A stretch of 64,000 bases of DNA, taken from contig CAWFYE010000007.1 of NCBI GenBank assembly GCA_963819975.1, forward strand, positions 186,001 through 250,000. Reading direction: 5' to 3'. The notes under the pieces are model-generated. The model was not told where the DNA came from. It saw nothing but the letters and a program-made list of their open reading frames with translations, and did not search any database. A program made the position numbers and the translations under genes. This document shows, piece after piece, positions 17,381 to 28,054 of this stretch (its first letter is position 1; each line of letters begins with the position of its first letter). The DNA is from Palsa-1392 sp963819975 (GTDB lineage Bacteria > Verrucomicrobiota > Verrucomicrobiia > Chthoniobacterales > UBA10450).

Positions 17381-18526
17381 ATGACCATCTCGCGACGCAA
17401 GTTCGCACAATTGTTAGGCGCGGGGGCGGCGGCGGCAGTCGCTCGCCCCGCGCTTTCTTTTGCGAAAGAGGCGGCGGCGACTGTAACCGCGCCGGTTCCG
17501 AGTTCGACGATCGTCCGTCTCAGCTCGAACGAGAATCCCTACGGACCTTCGCCGAAGGCGTTCCGGGCCATGACCGAGGCCTTCAGTCTGTCCAATCGTT
17601 ATCCGGATAAAGCGGCCGACGTCCTCGTCGAGGCACTTGCGAAACTGAACGGCGTCGAGCCGGGTCAGATCCTGCTCGGCGACGGTTCGGGCGAAATTCT
17701 CAAGCTTTGCGCGGATGTCTTCACCGGTCCCCTAACGAGTGAAAGGAATGTCGCGGGCGGCCCCCTGGTGGTGGCTGACCCAACCTTTGAGGCCATTCTT
17801 TACCACGCCAAACTGAATAAAGCCGAAATCGCGAAAGTGCCGCTCACTTCCAGCTTCGCACACGACCTGCCACAGATGCTGAAAACGGCCAAAAAAGGCG
17901 TGGTTTACATCTGCAACCCAAACAATCCGACGGCCAGTATCACGCCCGCGAAGGAGGTCCGTGACTTCATCGAGAAAGCGCCTAACGATACCATGATCCT
18001 GGTCGACGAGGCCTACCATCATTATGCCGACAGCCCTGATTACGAAAGCATGATCCCGCTCGTTAAAGATCACCCGAATCTGATCGTGGCGCGCACTTTC
18101 TCGAAGATCTACGGGATGGCCGGCTTGCGCTGTGGTTATTGCGTGGCCCAGTCATATACGATCGAGCGGCTCCGCGAACGGCAATCCTGGGATAGCATCA
18201 ACATTATGGCGCTGGTCGCGGCAGGGGCCAGCCTGGAGGACGCCGAGCAGGTGACAAAGGGCCGGGCGCTGAATTCGGAGATGCGGGCGTTCACCACCGC
18301 CGAACTCGAAAAGATGGGCTACGAGACGATTGCGTCGCAGGCCAATTTCATCATGATCGATCTGAAACGCCCGGTCGTGCCGGTCATCAACTCCCTCAAA
18401 CAACGCAAAGTGCGGGTGGGTCGTTTATTTCACGCCATGCCCAACCATCTCCGTCTGACGATCGGGAAAAAAGCGGAGATGGAAGCGTTTCTCAGCGCCT
18501 TCCGTGGAGTCATGGCTCCGGCTTGA
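17381..18526 (+). CDS. Tat-exported PLP-dependent aminotransferase, HisC-like
   Basis: This is a class I/II fold-type-I aminotransferase of 381 residues related to histidinol-phosphate aminotransferase. It has a twin-arginine signal (SRRKFAQLLGAGAAAAVARP), so it should act outside the cytoplasm. Conserved parts are SSNENPYGPSP (48-58), CNPNNPTAS (178-186), LVDEAYHHY and the PLP-lysine motif ARTFSKIYGMAGLRCGY (K242). No other histidine genes are nearby, which argues against histidine synthesis; the substrate is unknown. Export of a HisC-type enzyme is unusual, though similar Tat-tagged homologues exist in related phyla. Confidence 0.9.
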   Translation: MTISRRKFAQLLGAGAAAAVARPALSFAKEAAATVTAPVPSSTIVRLSSNENPYGPSPKAFRAMTEAFSLSNRYPDKAADVLVEALAKLNGVEPGQILLGDGSGEILKLCADVFTGPLTSERNVAGGPLVVADPTFEAILYHAKLNKAEIAKVPLTSSFAHDLPQMLKTAKKGVVYICNPNNPTASITPAKEVRDFIEKAPNDTMILVDEAYHHYADSPDYESMIPLVKDHPNLIVARTFSKIYGMAGLRCGYCVAQSYTIERLRERQSWDSINIMALVAAGASLEDAEQVTKGRALNSEMRAFTTAELEKMGYETIASQANFIMIDLKRPVVPVINSLKQRKVRVGRLFHAMPNHLRLTIGKKAEMEAFLSAFRGVMAPA

Positions 18527-18630
18527 GCCGGGTCGCCTGCCGGCGTGGGGTTAGGATAGGAGAGGCGAGCGAAACTTGATCCGGATCGTGCCTAACGAAT
18601 CGCTGCAGGTTGCGCCCTTGCGACCCGCTC

Positions 18631-18945
18631 TCAGGCAGCGCGGCGGCGCAGGCCGGCGCGGGCGCGCAATTGCGCGAGCCGCACTTTGACGGCGTTGCAG
18701 CACAGTTGTTCGCGGGCGGCTTCAGCCTCGGGCAGCGCCTGTGCCTGGTAAGGCGAGCGACTTGAGCGAAGACAACTTTCCGCAAATTCATTCGCCGCCC
18801 AGGCGCGACGCAGGTTCACTTCCGTCGTGTTGGCGTCCGCTTCACGGAGAAGGAGATCGCGCGCGGCGAGGTAGGAATGGATTTCGAGGGCCGCGGAGCT
18901 CGATTCGGCAGACTCGAACTTAGGCGGATTTGTTACAGGTTTCAT
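18631..18945 (-). CDS. Small hypothetical protein
   Basis: This reading frame of 104 residues from ATG 18945 gives an amphipathic, Ala/Glu-rich protein. Its phrases HSYLAARDLLLREADANTTE and LRRAWAANEFAESCLRSSRS read like helical hairpins. The C-terminus is basic (QLRARAGLRRRAA). An upstream Met at 19002 is possible. No family is recognised. Codon usage looks plausible and no better gene covers this stretch, but it could be non-coding. Confidence 0.4.
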   Translation of the reverse strand: MKPVTNPPKFESAESSSAALEIHSYLAARDLLLREADANTTEVNLRRAWAANEFAESCLRSSRSPYQAQALPEAEAAREQLCCNAVKVRLAQLRARAGLRRRAA

Positions 18946-19225
18946 GGCAGGTTGGTCGAGCGGGAGAGTCGCTAGCATGTGCTTCCAAAAAGCAGTTCTC
19001 ATGCTCGTTGCCCGAGATTTTTCTCGCCCAATCGCGGCGAAGGATTGATCTCGAATCCGAAACGCCTAAATCCCGCAGACGGAACAGATTTTGTTTTTCC
19101 CAAGTTCACGACAGAATTCGAATTCGTTTTCGTTCAGTAGTTTATGAAGATGCGCAAAGGTTGGTATGCGCTCTGCATATGTCGTTGGCGTTGAAGGACC
19201 GCGCGGTCGCGATCCATCACTTCCG

Positions 19226-19945
19226 ATGAACATCTCTTACCGAGTCGCGCTTAGCGTTCTTTTCTCCTCGGTTTCGTTGTGCGCGGCGACGGAGAGCCCT
19301 GCGGGACGCTGGGAAGGCACGATTCAAATTCCAGGTCACGAATTTCCTGTGATCGTCGATCTCGACCGATCGGGAAATGATTGGATTGGATCGATCATTA
19401 TGCCCGGACTTGGCGTGAAGGGCGCACCGCTCACAGATCTCTCCGTGGCCGATGCAGCAATTTCTTTTACGATCAAGGGCGCCTTGGGGAGCGAGCGGGT
19501 CGGGCCGGCGAAGTTTCAGGGCGAGTTGAGCGACAGCGAAAAGTGGACGGGGAACTTTCTCCAGGCTGGGAACACGGCCTCATTTGTTCTGCACAGAACC
19601 GGGTCGCCGCAGGTTGAACTGCCGCGCCGGAGTACTGCGATCAGCCAGGACCTCGAAGGGGTGTGGAAAGGCGATTACGAAATGAACGGCTATCCGCGCC
19701 ACGTCACACTCACGCTCACGCATCACGGATCGGGTCCGGCCACGGCGGAGCTGGTCATCGTTGGAAAACGAACGAACAACGCTCCGGTCGAACTGGTTGT
19801 TGAAGAGGGCGGATTGCTCACGCTCGAGTCGCCGACTTTCGGAATCACATACGAAGGCCGGCTCCAGAAAGAAACCCGCGCAATTAATGGGACGTTCACG
19901 CTCGGTCCATTCGAGCGGCCGCTTCTCTTGCAACGCAGCCGATGA
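19226..19945 (+). CDS. Exported protein of unknown function with two similar beta-rich halves
   Basis: The 239-residue protein has a signal peptide (MNISYRVALSVLFSSVSLCA). The mature part has two similar halves, beginning GRWEGTIQIPGHEFPVIVDL and LEGVWKGDYEMNGYPRHVTL. Each is followed by a phrase on added value of a synthetic beta-barrel type (W-I-G-S-I-I, T-A-E-L-V-I). Such G-x-W-x-G units precede hydrolase domains in some exported enzymes, but no catalytic domain follows here. ATG 19226 was chosen for the signal peptide. The stop overlaps the next gene by four bases. Confidence 0.75.
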   Translation: MNISYRVALSVLFSSVSLCAATESPAGRWEGTIQIPGHEFPVIVDLDRSGNDWIGSIIMPGLGVKGAPLTDLSVADAAISFTIKGALGSERVGPAKFQGELSDSEKWTGNFLQAGNTASFVLHRTGSPQVELPRRSTAISQDLEGVWKGDYEMNGYPRHVTLTLTHHGSGPATAELVIVGKRTNNAPVELVVEEGGLLTLESPTFGITYEGRLQKETRAINGTFTLGPFERPLLLQRSR

Positions 19946-21246
19946 AAAAATTTGTCATCGCCTTTTTCCTGTTCGTCTGCCTAGCGAGCAGCCTCGCCTC
20001 CGCGCAATCGATGTTTCGCGGCGGACCGGCGCATCCTGGCGTCTATCCGGGTCCGGCGCCGCGCGAATTTCACCGCATCAAATGGAAGTTCCCGACCGGC
20101 GACCGGATCGTTTCCTCGCCGGTCTGGAATGAGGGCGCGATTTTTTTCGGCGGCGACGACGGAAACATCTACGCGGTCGATGCGGCAAGCGGACGGCAAC
20201 TTTGGAAACACGCCACGGGCGGTCCGACGCCGTCGACTCCCGCGGTCAGCGGCGGAGTTGTCTACGCGCCCAGTTACGATGGCAAACTCTACGCACTCGA
20301 TGCACGCACTGGCACCACGCGCTGGAAATTCACGACGGGCGGCGAACGCCGCTTTGAGGCGAAAGGCCTGCACGGAATGCAGCCGAAGAATCAAACGATC
20401 GCCGATGCGTTTGACGTTTTTCTCTCCAGCCCCGTGGTTGCGAAAGGCGCGGTTTATTTCGGGAGCGGCGACGGAAATCTCTACGCGGTCGATCTCGCGA
20501 CGGGCGAGCTGCGCTGGAAATTTTCAACCGGCGACGTCGTGCATTCGTCGCCCGCCTATGTCGATGGCGTTCTCTTTTTCGGGAGCTGGGACAGCTATTT
20601 CTACGCGGTCGAGGCCGCGACTGGGAAAGAGAAATGGCGCTTCCACGGCGGCGAAGATCCGGTCATCCACAACCAGGTTGGATTTCAATCCTCGCCCGCG
20701 GTGGTCGACGGCGTGGTCTACACCGGTTGCCGCGACGCACAGCTTTATGCACTCGACGCGGCAACCGGGAAAGAAAAATGGCGTTTCGATAACGCGTTGA
20801 GCTGGGTGATCAGCTCACCCGCGGTTTCGGAGGGCAAAGTTTATTTCGCGACCTCGGACTCGAGCCTTTACCACGTGGTCGATGCCGCCACCGGGAAGTC
20901 GGTCCTGAAACAACAAGACAAATGCTACATGTTTTCCTCGCCGTCGGTTGCAGGCGATGTCGTCTTCATCGGTGTTCTTAACGGCACCCTGCAGGCCCGC
21001 GATTTGAAGACGGGCGAGGTGCTCTGGAGTTTCGAAACCGCGACTTCAAAAGAAAACAAGGGTTGGGTCCTGACGAAGGATCGCACTTTCAACGAGCCGT
21101 TACTCTACCGCTCGAACTGGCGCGAGGCGCCGATCATCGCGCTCGACCGGCAGCTCAGCGTGGGCGGGATTTACTCCTCACCGCTGGCCGTAAATGGCGT
21201 CGTCTACTTCGGCAGCACCGACGGTTACCTGTATGCCCTCGAATAA
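19942..21246 (+). CDS. Exported PQQ-repeat (BamB-like) beta-propeller protein
   Basis: The 434-residue protein has a signal peptide (MKKFVIAFFLFVCLASSLAS) and about seven blade repeats. The repeat core is like VYFGSGDGNLYAVDLATGEL followed by RWKFSTG. Repeats occur at about residues 48, 88, 160, 200, 245, 285 and 325-400. Such propellers bind proteins or quinone cofactors, but no dehydrogenase catalytic insert or BamB lipobox is evident, so a periplasmic structural or binding role is inferred. It is coupled by ATGA overlap to the upstream exported protein. Confidence 0.87.
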   Translation: MKKFVIAFFLFVCLASSLASAQSMFRGGPAHPGVYPGPAPREFHRIKWKFPTGDRIVSSPVWNEGAIFFGGDDGNIYAVDAASGRQLWKHATGGPTPSTPAVSGGVVYAPSYDGKLYALDARTGTTRWKFTTGGERRFEAKGLHGMQPKNQTIADAFDVFLSSPVVAKGAVYFGSGDGNLYAVDLATGELRWKFSTGDVVHSSPAYVDGVLFFGSWDSYFYAVEAATGKEKWRFHGGEDPVIHNQVGFQSSPAVVDGVVYTGCRDAQLYALDAATGKEKWRFDNALSWVISSPAVSEGKVYFATSDSSLYHVVDAATGKSVLKQQDKCYMFSSPSVAGDVVFIGVLNGTLQARDLKTGEVLWSFETATSKENKGWVLTKDRTFNEPLLYRSNWREAPIIALDRQLSVGGIYSSPLAVNGVVYFGSTDGYLYALE

Positions 21247-21308
21247 TTCAATTTTTCTGAATCCAAACGACCCCGTGAAGCCATCCAACCATCAACCTAC
21301 TAAGCGCC

Positions 21309-23801
21309 ATGTTTTTTGACTCATTCTTTCAGGATCTCCGCATCGGCTTTCGTATGCTGGTAAAGGACAAAACTTTTTTGGTCCTCGCCGTCATCGTCCT
21401 CGCCCTCGGCATTTGCGGGATCACGACCCAATTCACGATGATCAATGCCATCATGCTGCGCGGCTTTTCCTTTCCGTACCCTGAACAGCTCATGAGCGTT
21501 GGCCTGATCGATCCGCAGGCCTCGGATCAGAACAACAACTTTGGCAACGGCAATATCCCGTCCAAGCAAGACTACGAAGATCTGCGCGCGGGCCAGAAGT
21601 CGTTCTCCATGATGAGCGCCTATCTCAACGGCTCGACCATCAATGTGACTTACAAAAAAACTCCCCAGCGCTACACCGGCGGTTATGTGACGGAGGATTT
21701 CTTCAAGATCATCGACGTGAAACCGATTCTCGGCCGCGATTTCACGGCAGAGGATAACAAACCGGGCGCCGAGAAGGTCACCATTCTCGGCAACGAAATC
21801 TGGAAGCGCGACTTCAATGGCGACCCACACATCGTTGGCCAGGCAGTTCGGATCAATGGCAAAGCCGCGACCATCATCGGCGTCATGCCGCCGAATTTTA
21901 AGTTCCCGCAGAACGAAGAGCTTTGGGTTCCACTCTATAATGAGTTCCCGCTCAAACCGCGCGGCGATCCCACAGACAACGGCTCGCAGGTCTATGGCCG
22001 GCTGAAACCCGGAGTCACCCAGGACCAGGCCAACGCCGAGTTCATCGGGCTCGCCAAACGCATGGCACAGGACAACCCGAAGACTAACGCTCAGTTCACC
22101 TCCGCCAGCGTGCAGCCGCTCCTCAAGAGCTTCACCGGCCAGCAACTGACGCAAATCATGTACGCGATGTTCGGCGCAGTCATCGTCGTCCTGCTTATCG
22201 CCTGCGTTAACGTGATGAACATGCAGTTCGGCCGTGCCGCCCTCCGATCGCGGGAGCTGGCCATCCGCGGGGCGCTCGGCGCGACCCGCTGGCGCATCGT
22301 TAGGCAAATGCTGACCGAGAGTTTCCTCATCGCGTTTCTCGGCGCGGTCGTCGGGGTCGCGCTTGCCTATTGGGCGGTCGACCTCCTCGCTCAAATCACG
22401 GGCACGCCGCAGTTCCAGCTTCCTTATTGGATCCAGTTCACGATCGACGCCAAGGTGCTGGGATTCACCCTCGGCGCCGTCATCTTCGCGACGCTCGTTT
22501 CCGGCCTCGTGCCCGCCCTGCTCGCGGCCCGCGGGAACACCTCTGAGATGATGAAAGAAGGCGGGCGCGGCAACAGCAGCCGGCTGGTCAACATCATTAC
22601 GCGCGTCCTCGTCGTCGGCCAGATCGCGATGACGGCCGCCCTCCTGGTCGCCTCGGTCCTCCAGATCAACTCCATCCGTAACCGGATAAAACTCGATTAC
22701 GGCTACGACGAAAAAGGCGTTTATGCCGCGCGCATGGGTCTCTTCGAAGGCGATTATCCGACCGAAGAATCGCGCCGGGGATTCTTCAAACGCGCCGTGC
22801 GCTCGCTCCGGACCAACCCCGCCTTCGAAGGCGCGGCGATGAGCGACCGGTTCCGCATGACTTTTGCCGGCTACGGCCAGTACGAGGTCGATGGCCAGGT
22901 TTACAAGACCGATCGCGACCGTCCGAAAGGCAACTCCGAATCGGTCTCGGACGCATATTTCAGCACGATCGGTTTGAAGATTCTCGAGGGCCGCGATTTC
23001 ACCCTCGACGATAGCGACGCGACACAGCCGGTCGCGATCGTGAACGCGAGTTTCGCGCGCAAACATTGGGGAAACGAGAGTCCGCTCGGGCACCAGGTCC
23101 GCATCTTCAATCCCGCTCAGCCACAACCGTGGCGCCGGATTGTCGGCGTCGTGCCTGACACTCTGATGCAGGGGCCTTTCAATACCGAGGCGGATGGCGC
23201 CGGCTTCTACGTCCCGCTCCTCGGCGCCAGCCCGGCTCCGCAGTTCTGCACCATCGTGGTGCGCCCGCATCCCGGGCAGGCGGCGGAGAATCTCGGTCCG
23301 GCGTTGAGCAAAGCCGTCGCGCAGCTCGACTCGAATCTGCCAGTCTATTTTCCCGGCACGCCGGCCTCCTCGCATTCCGAGTTCCTGAGCGGTCCGCGCC
23401 TCGTCGCGTCGCTCTTCAGTATCTTCGGCGTGGTCGCTTTCATTCTTTCGGCCGTTGGCCTTTACGGGGTGATGAGCTTCTCGGTCAATCAACGGACACA
23501 GGAGTTCGGCATCCGCATGGCGCTGGGCGCTGATGCGGCCCGCATCTTCAAGATGGTTATGAGCCAGGGGGCGTGGCAATTGGTTATCGGGCTCGGGATC
23601 GGGATCGGCTTCGCCGCGCTCTTTTTCGGCGTGATCGCGGCCGGCGCGCTGGAGAACATTTTGTTCAAGGTGAACGCGCTTGATCCGTTCATCTACACCA
23701 CTGTGGCGGCGCTGATCACTGCAGTCGCAGCCGCCTCCTGCTTCGTGCCGGCGCGACGCGCCACGCGCGTCAATCCGATGGTGGCCTTGCGCGCGGAGTA
23801 G
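21309..23801 (+). CDS. MacB/FtsX-type ABC permease of the ADOP (orphan permease) family
   Basis: This is an 830-residue membrane protein with two FtsX-type permease halves. An N-terminal helix (FLVLAVIVLALGICGITTQF) is followed by a MacB periplasmic core domain (about 45-270). Three helices follow (QIMYAMFGAVIVVLLIACVN onward), then a second periplasmic domain and a C-terminal helix trio starting at SIFGVVAFILSAVGLYGVMS. The motifs SRELAIRGALGATRWRIVRQ and TQEFGIRMALGADAARIF are classic for this family. No ATPase gene is adjacent, as expected for the orphan-permease class. The substrate is unknown. Confidence 0.93.
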   Translation: MFFDSFFQDLRIGFRMLVKDKTFLVLAVIVLALGICGITTQFTMINAIMLRGFSFPYPEQLMSVGLIDPQASDQNNNFGNGNIPSKQDYEDLRAGQKSFSMMSAYLNGSTINVTYKKTPQRYTGGYVTEDFFKIIDVKPILGRDFTAEDNKPGAEKVTILGNEIWKRDFNGDPHIVGQAVRINGKAATIIGVMPPNFKFPQNEELWVPLYNEFPLKPRGDPTDNGSQVYGRLKPGVTQDQANAEFIGLAKRMAQDNPKTNAQFTSASVQPLLKSFTGQQLTQIMYAMFGAVIVVLLIACVNVMNMQFGRAALRSRELAIRGALGATRWRIVRQMLTESFLIAFLGAVVGVALAYWAVDLLAQITGTPQFQLPYWIQFTIDAKVLGFTLGAVIFATLVSGLVPALLAARGNTSEMMKEGGRGNSSRLVNIITRVLVVGQIAMTAALLVASVLQINSIRNRIKLDYGYDEKGVYAARMGLFEGDYPTEESRRGFFKRAVRSLRTNPAFEGAAMSDRFRMTFAGYGQYEVDGQVYKTDRDRPKGNSESVSDAYFSTIGLKILEGRDFTLDDSDATQPVAIVNASFARKHWGNESPLGHQVRIFNPAQPQPWRRIVGVVPDTLMQGPFNTEADGAGFYVPLLGASPAPQFCTIVVRPHPGQAAENLGPALSKAVAQLDSNLPVYFPGTPASSHSEFLSGPRLVASLFSIFGVVAFILSAVGLYGVMSFSVNQRTQEFGIRMALGADAARIFKMVMSQGAWQLVIGLGIGIGFAALFFGVIAAGALENILFKVNALDPFIYTTVAALITAVAAASCFVPARRATRVNPMVALRAE

Positions 23802-23853
23802 CCTTGAAGTTTTTCGTTTGAATCGGCCCGCCAATTGAGGAAAGAAGACGATC

Positions 23854-24645
23854 GTGAAGATCGCCGCCGCCCAAATCGCCTGCACGCTCGGCGATCTGGC
23901 CGCGAACGCGCGCAAGATGCGAGACTTTGCAAAGCGCGCAAAGGACGCGGGCGTCGAGCTGGTGGTCTTCCCGGAAATGGCCGACACCGGATATGGCATG
24001 GCTGTCATCCGCGAGCAGGCCAAAACCTGGAGCGAAGGCGTCGTGCCCGAGTTGCAGGAAGCTGCGCGCAAATTGGCGATCGGGATTATCAGCGGCGTCT
24101 CGGAACGTGCCGGAGATTGCATCTACAATTCGCAGGTCGTGATTGATGCGGGTGGCGCGATCGTTGCGAAATATCGCAAGACTCATCTCTTCAGTCCGGC
24201 GCCGATTGAAGAGCACAAATGTTTCGCTCCCGGATGCGAACTCGGTAGCGTCGCGCTCGGTCCACTCAGGTTTGGCCTAACGATTTGTTACGATTTGCGC
24301 TTCCCGGAGATTTATCGCGCGCTTGCCGTCGAACAGGGCGTGAACATTTTTGTCATTTCGTCGGCCTGGCCGTTTCCCCGGGCGGAACATCAGCGCGTCC
24401 TGGCGACGGCGCGCGCCATCGAAAACCAAAGCTATGTCGTGCTCGCAAACCGGGTCGGCAAAGATGATGGCACACCCTTCTGCGGCTCCTCGGCGGTGAT
24501 CGATCCCTATGGAGTAGTCCTGGCCGGCGCCTCGGCCGATCGCGAAGAATTGGTCGTGGCCGAGGTCTCGCGCGAAGTGCTCGATTCAGTCCGCGCTCGG
24601 ATGTCGGTCTTCGCACATCGCCGTCCGGATCTCTATCAGCCGTGA
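23854..24645 (+). CDS. Carbon-nitrogen hydrolase (nitrilase superfamily)
   Basis: This is a 263-residue amidase of the nitrilase fold with the complete Glu-Lys-Cys triad: E41 in VVFPEMADTG, K109 in YRKTHLFSP and C145 in LTICYDLRFPE. The length and motifs resemble deaminated-glutathione or omega-amidase-type members, but the substrate cannot be fixed from sequence. Translation starts at GTG 23854; the final TGA overlaps the GTG start of the next gene by four bases. A copy of the iterated 9-mer encodes the G-L-T of the active-site strand. Confidence 0.93.
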   Translation: MKIAAAQIACTLGDLAANARKMRDFAKRAKDAGVELVVFPEMADTGYGMAVIREQAKTWSEGVVPELQEAARKLAIGIISGVSERAGDCIYNSQVVIDAGGAIVAKYRKTHLFSPAPIEEHKCFAPGCELGSVALGPLRFGLTICYDLRFPEIYRALAVEQGVNIFVISSAWPFPRAEHQRVLATARAIENQSYVVLANRVGKDDGTPFCGSSAVIDPYGVVLAGASADREELVVAEVSREVLDSVRARMSVFAHRRPDLYQP

Positions 24646-25154
24646 GTTCGAAACCGAAACGAATTCAGGTTAATGACCGGATGCAGCATGGTTACGGGTA
24701 TCTGCTCACGAAACCGACCGGAAAAGATTTCGCGGCCGGTTTCAAACCGCAGTTGACCCCGAAACAGATGCTGCGGCTCGGCGTTTTCGGTGGGAAATAC
24801 ATGACCGATTGCCGGAAAGAGTTCCCTCACGACTGGTTCGAGAAGGCCAAGCTTTGTTCCGAGCGCCACGATCCGAAGTTGAATTTTTTCGGCGTGAACG
24901 CCTCCCAGCCGTTGGCCGTCTGGCGCGAAAAAGGATGGATCTACGAGGAAGATCCACGCGGCTGGTTCCAATGGTATTGTCGCTACTATTTCGGGCGGCG
25001 TTGTCCGGACGACGAGCGCCAGATCAAACGCTGGCGCGCGATCCGAAGGCACATTGGCCAAGTGAAAAAGAATTGCCGGCACGGCGATCTCGCTTGCCGC
25101 CCGAGACAGCGGCAGGCGCTGCTGCACTGGGCTTACGACTCGCGTAAAATCTAA
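24642..25154 (+). CDS. Conserved protein of unknown function, Trp- and Arg-rich
   Basis: This is a 170-residue cytoplasmic-looking protein, without signal or membrane segments, coupled to the nitrilase-family gene by a GTGA overlap. Notable features are YLLTKPTGKDFAAGFKP, FGGKYMTDCRKEFPHDWF and a Trp-rich middle (YEEDPRGWFQWYCRYYFGRR). The C-terminal part is basic, including RWRAIRRHIGQVKKNC. It has the look of a widely conserved uncharacterised family in which this phrase set recurs, but no function is assigned. Confidence 0.8.
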   Translation: MSSKPKRIQVNDRMQHGYGYLLTKPTGKDFAAGFKPQLTPKQMLRLGVFGGKYMTDCRKEFPHDWFEKAKLCSERHDPKLNFFGVNASQPLAVWREKGWIYEEDPRGWFQWYCRYYFGRRCPDDERQIKRWRAIRRHIGQVKKNCRHGDLACRPRQRQALLHWAYDSRKI

Positions 25155-25326
25155 TACTCGTTAGGCGGGACGCGTATTCCAGTGAAGAAAAGGGAGGATG
25201 ACGACGAGAGCCGGCCGGCTAGATAGAAGGCATGGTTCTTCTGCTGGCTTTTGCCATCGCTGGCCATCCTTCTCTCCGAACTGGCGATCGGAGCGTACTT
25301 TCGACCGTGGTGGAAATTTCCGCTGA

Positions 25327-25605
25327 TCACTTCCAACCGCGCGTCAGGTAATCACTCAGGGCGAGAGTAAACATGATGCCAAGCCAGAATAATCCCGCGC
25401 CCGCAAAGACCCACATCAAGGGCTTGCTGTAGCGCAGATGCATGAAGAAAAGTACGATCAGGGCGCCCTTCGCGACCGAGATGCTCATCGCCACCACGGT
25501 GTTGAACGGGCCGAGATTCACATACGCGGCCGTAATCGTCAGCCCGAGAAGGCCAAGCAGCGCCATGCCGTTGATCCAATAAATACGAACCGTAGGATGG
25601 TTCAT
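25327..25605 (-). CDS. ctaF: Cytochrome c oxidase subunit IV (small membrane subunit)
   Basis: The 92-residue protein has three hydrophobic helices (about 11-31, 37-57 and 64-84) and the family phrase SVAKGALIVLFFMHLRYSKP. It is the last gene of the act-cta operon; its ATG overlaps the ctaE stop by four bases. It ends convergently with the plus-strand gene at 25154. The 172-base gap between them holds an iterated 9-mer at 25158 and nothing else recognised. Confidence 0.9.
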   Translation of the reverse strand: MNHPTVRIYWINGMALLGLLGLTITAAYVNLGPFNTVVAMSISVAKGALIVLFFMHLRYSKPLMWVFAGAGLFWLGIMFTLALSDYLTRGWK

Positions 25606-26247
25606 GAGTGCCGGTCGACCAGGTAAATGAGCGGGAAGAGAAAGACCCAGACAATGTCGACGAAGTGCCAGTAAAGTCCGAGCAGATCGACCGGCGTATC
25701 ATGATCATGGAACGCATCGAAGAGGCGGGCGCGCAGCGCAAAGAGAGCGATGATGACGACACCAATAGTGACGTGGAGCGCGTGCACTCCGGTCATCAGC
25801 CAATAGATATAGAAGAACATCTCGGCGTGCTGCGGATCGCTCACATCAATGCGAAAATTGCGGCCGGGAAACAAATGCTCGGAAACCTCCCGGGAGTATT
25901 CGAATCCCTTGATGACAAGAAACGCCGCCCCTAAGGAAGCCGTGAAAAGCAAAAGCAAGCTGAGCAATCCACGCCGGTTCGCCCGAGCCGCGCGCACTGC
26001 AAAGGCCATCATCGTGCTGCTGATCAAGAGTACGGCGGTGTTGACCGAGCCGAATGCGATCAGAGTATGGCGACTCGCTTCTGCAAAGGCCTGCGGATAA
26101 TGAATGCGATACACCGCATAGCCCAGGAACATCCCGCCAAAGAAAAGGATCTCAGTGGCGATGAAGAGCCACATTCCCACGGTCGCAGCTTCGCGCTGCT
26201 GTTCCGCGGTATCGAACTGGTGCTCGACCGGCGCCAAGCTCGCGGAA

Positions 26248-26255
<8 letters not shown>
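25602..26255 (-). CDS. ctaE: Cytochrome c oxidase subunit III
   Basis: This is a 217-residue heme-copper oxidase subunit with five helices, the short form lacking the first two. Features include GMWLFIATEILFFGGMFLGY, SSTMMAFAVRAARANRR, the helix TGVHALHVTIGVVIIALFAL and the final GLYWHFVDIVWVFLFPLIYL. The start overlaps the ctaD stop by eight bases and the end overlaps ctaF by four. Confidence 0.95.
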
Positions 26256-27906
<1,651 letters not shown>

Positions 27907-27920
27907 ACGCGAAATTCTTT

Positions 27921-28035
27921 CCGGGTATCGCGCGCGCTTCGCGTGCTGGCGGTTGCGTCCCGCGATCGCGAACTTGGCGGAGAAACATCGTTGCGGTGAG
28001 ACGCGGCAACCAGCACGCGGGACGCGCGCGCTACC
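27921..28035. repeat. Two copies of an interspersed repeat in inverted orientation
   Basis: Forward copy 27921-27985 begins CCGGGTATCGCGCGCGCTTC and contains GTTGCGTCCCGCGATCGCGA. An inverted partial copy fills 27986-28035 and ends GACGCGCGCGCTACC. GCGTGCTGG at 27941 pairs with CCAGCACGC at 28010. Together they could form a long hairpin between ctaC and ctaD. Other copies are at 33957, 36790 and 40048. Confidence 0.75.
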
Positions 28036-28054
28036 AGGAGCTCCCTTGTTATGC

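Noticed and set aside
18527..18630. Possible tRNA or structured RNA after the aminotransferase gene
   Set aside because: No acceptor stem with T-loop GTTCGA pattern or cloverleaf could be drawn; only an iterated 9-mer is present.
21321..24122. Very long minus-strand open frame opposite the ADOP permease (933 codons)
   Set aside because: It mirrors the permease gene and part of the nitrilase-family gene, has Asp/Arg/His-rich low-quality composition typical of antisense of GC-rich genes, and no recognisable domain.
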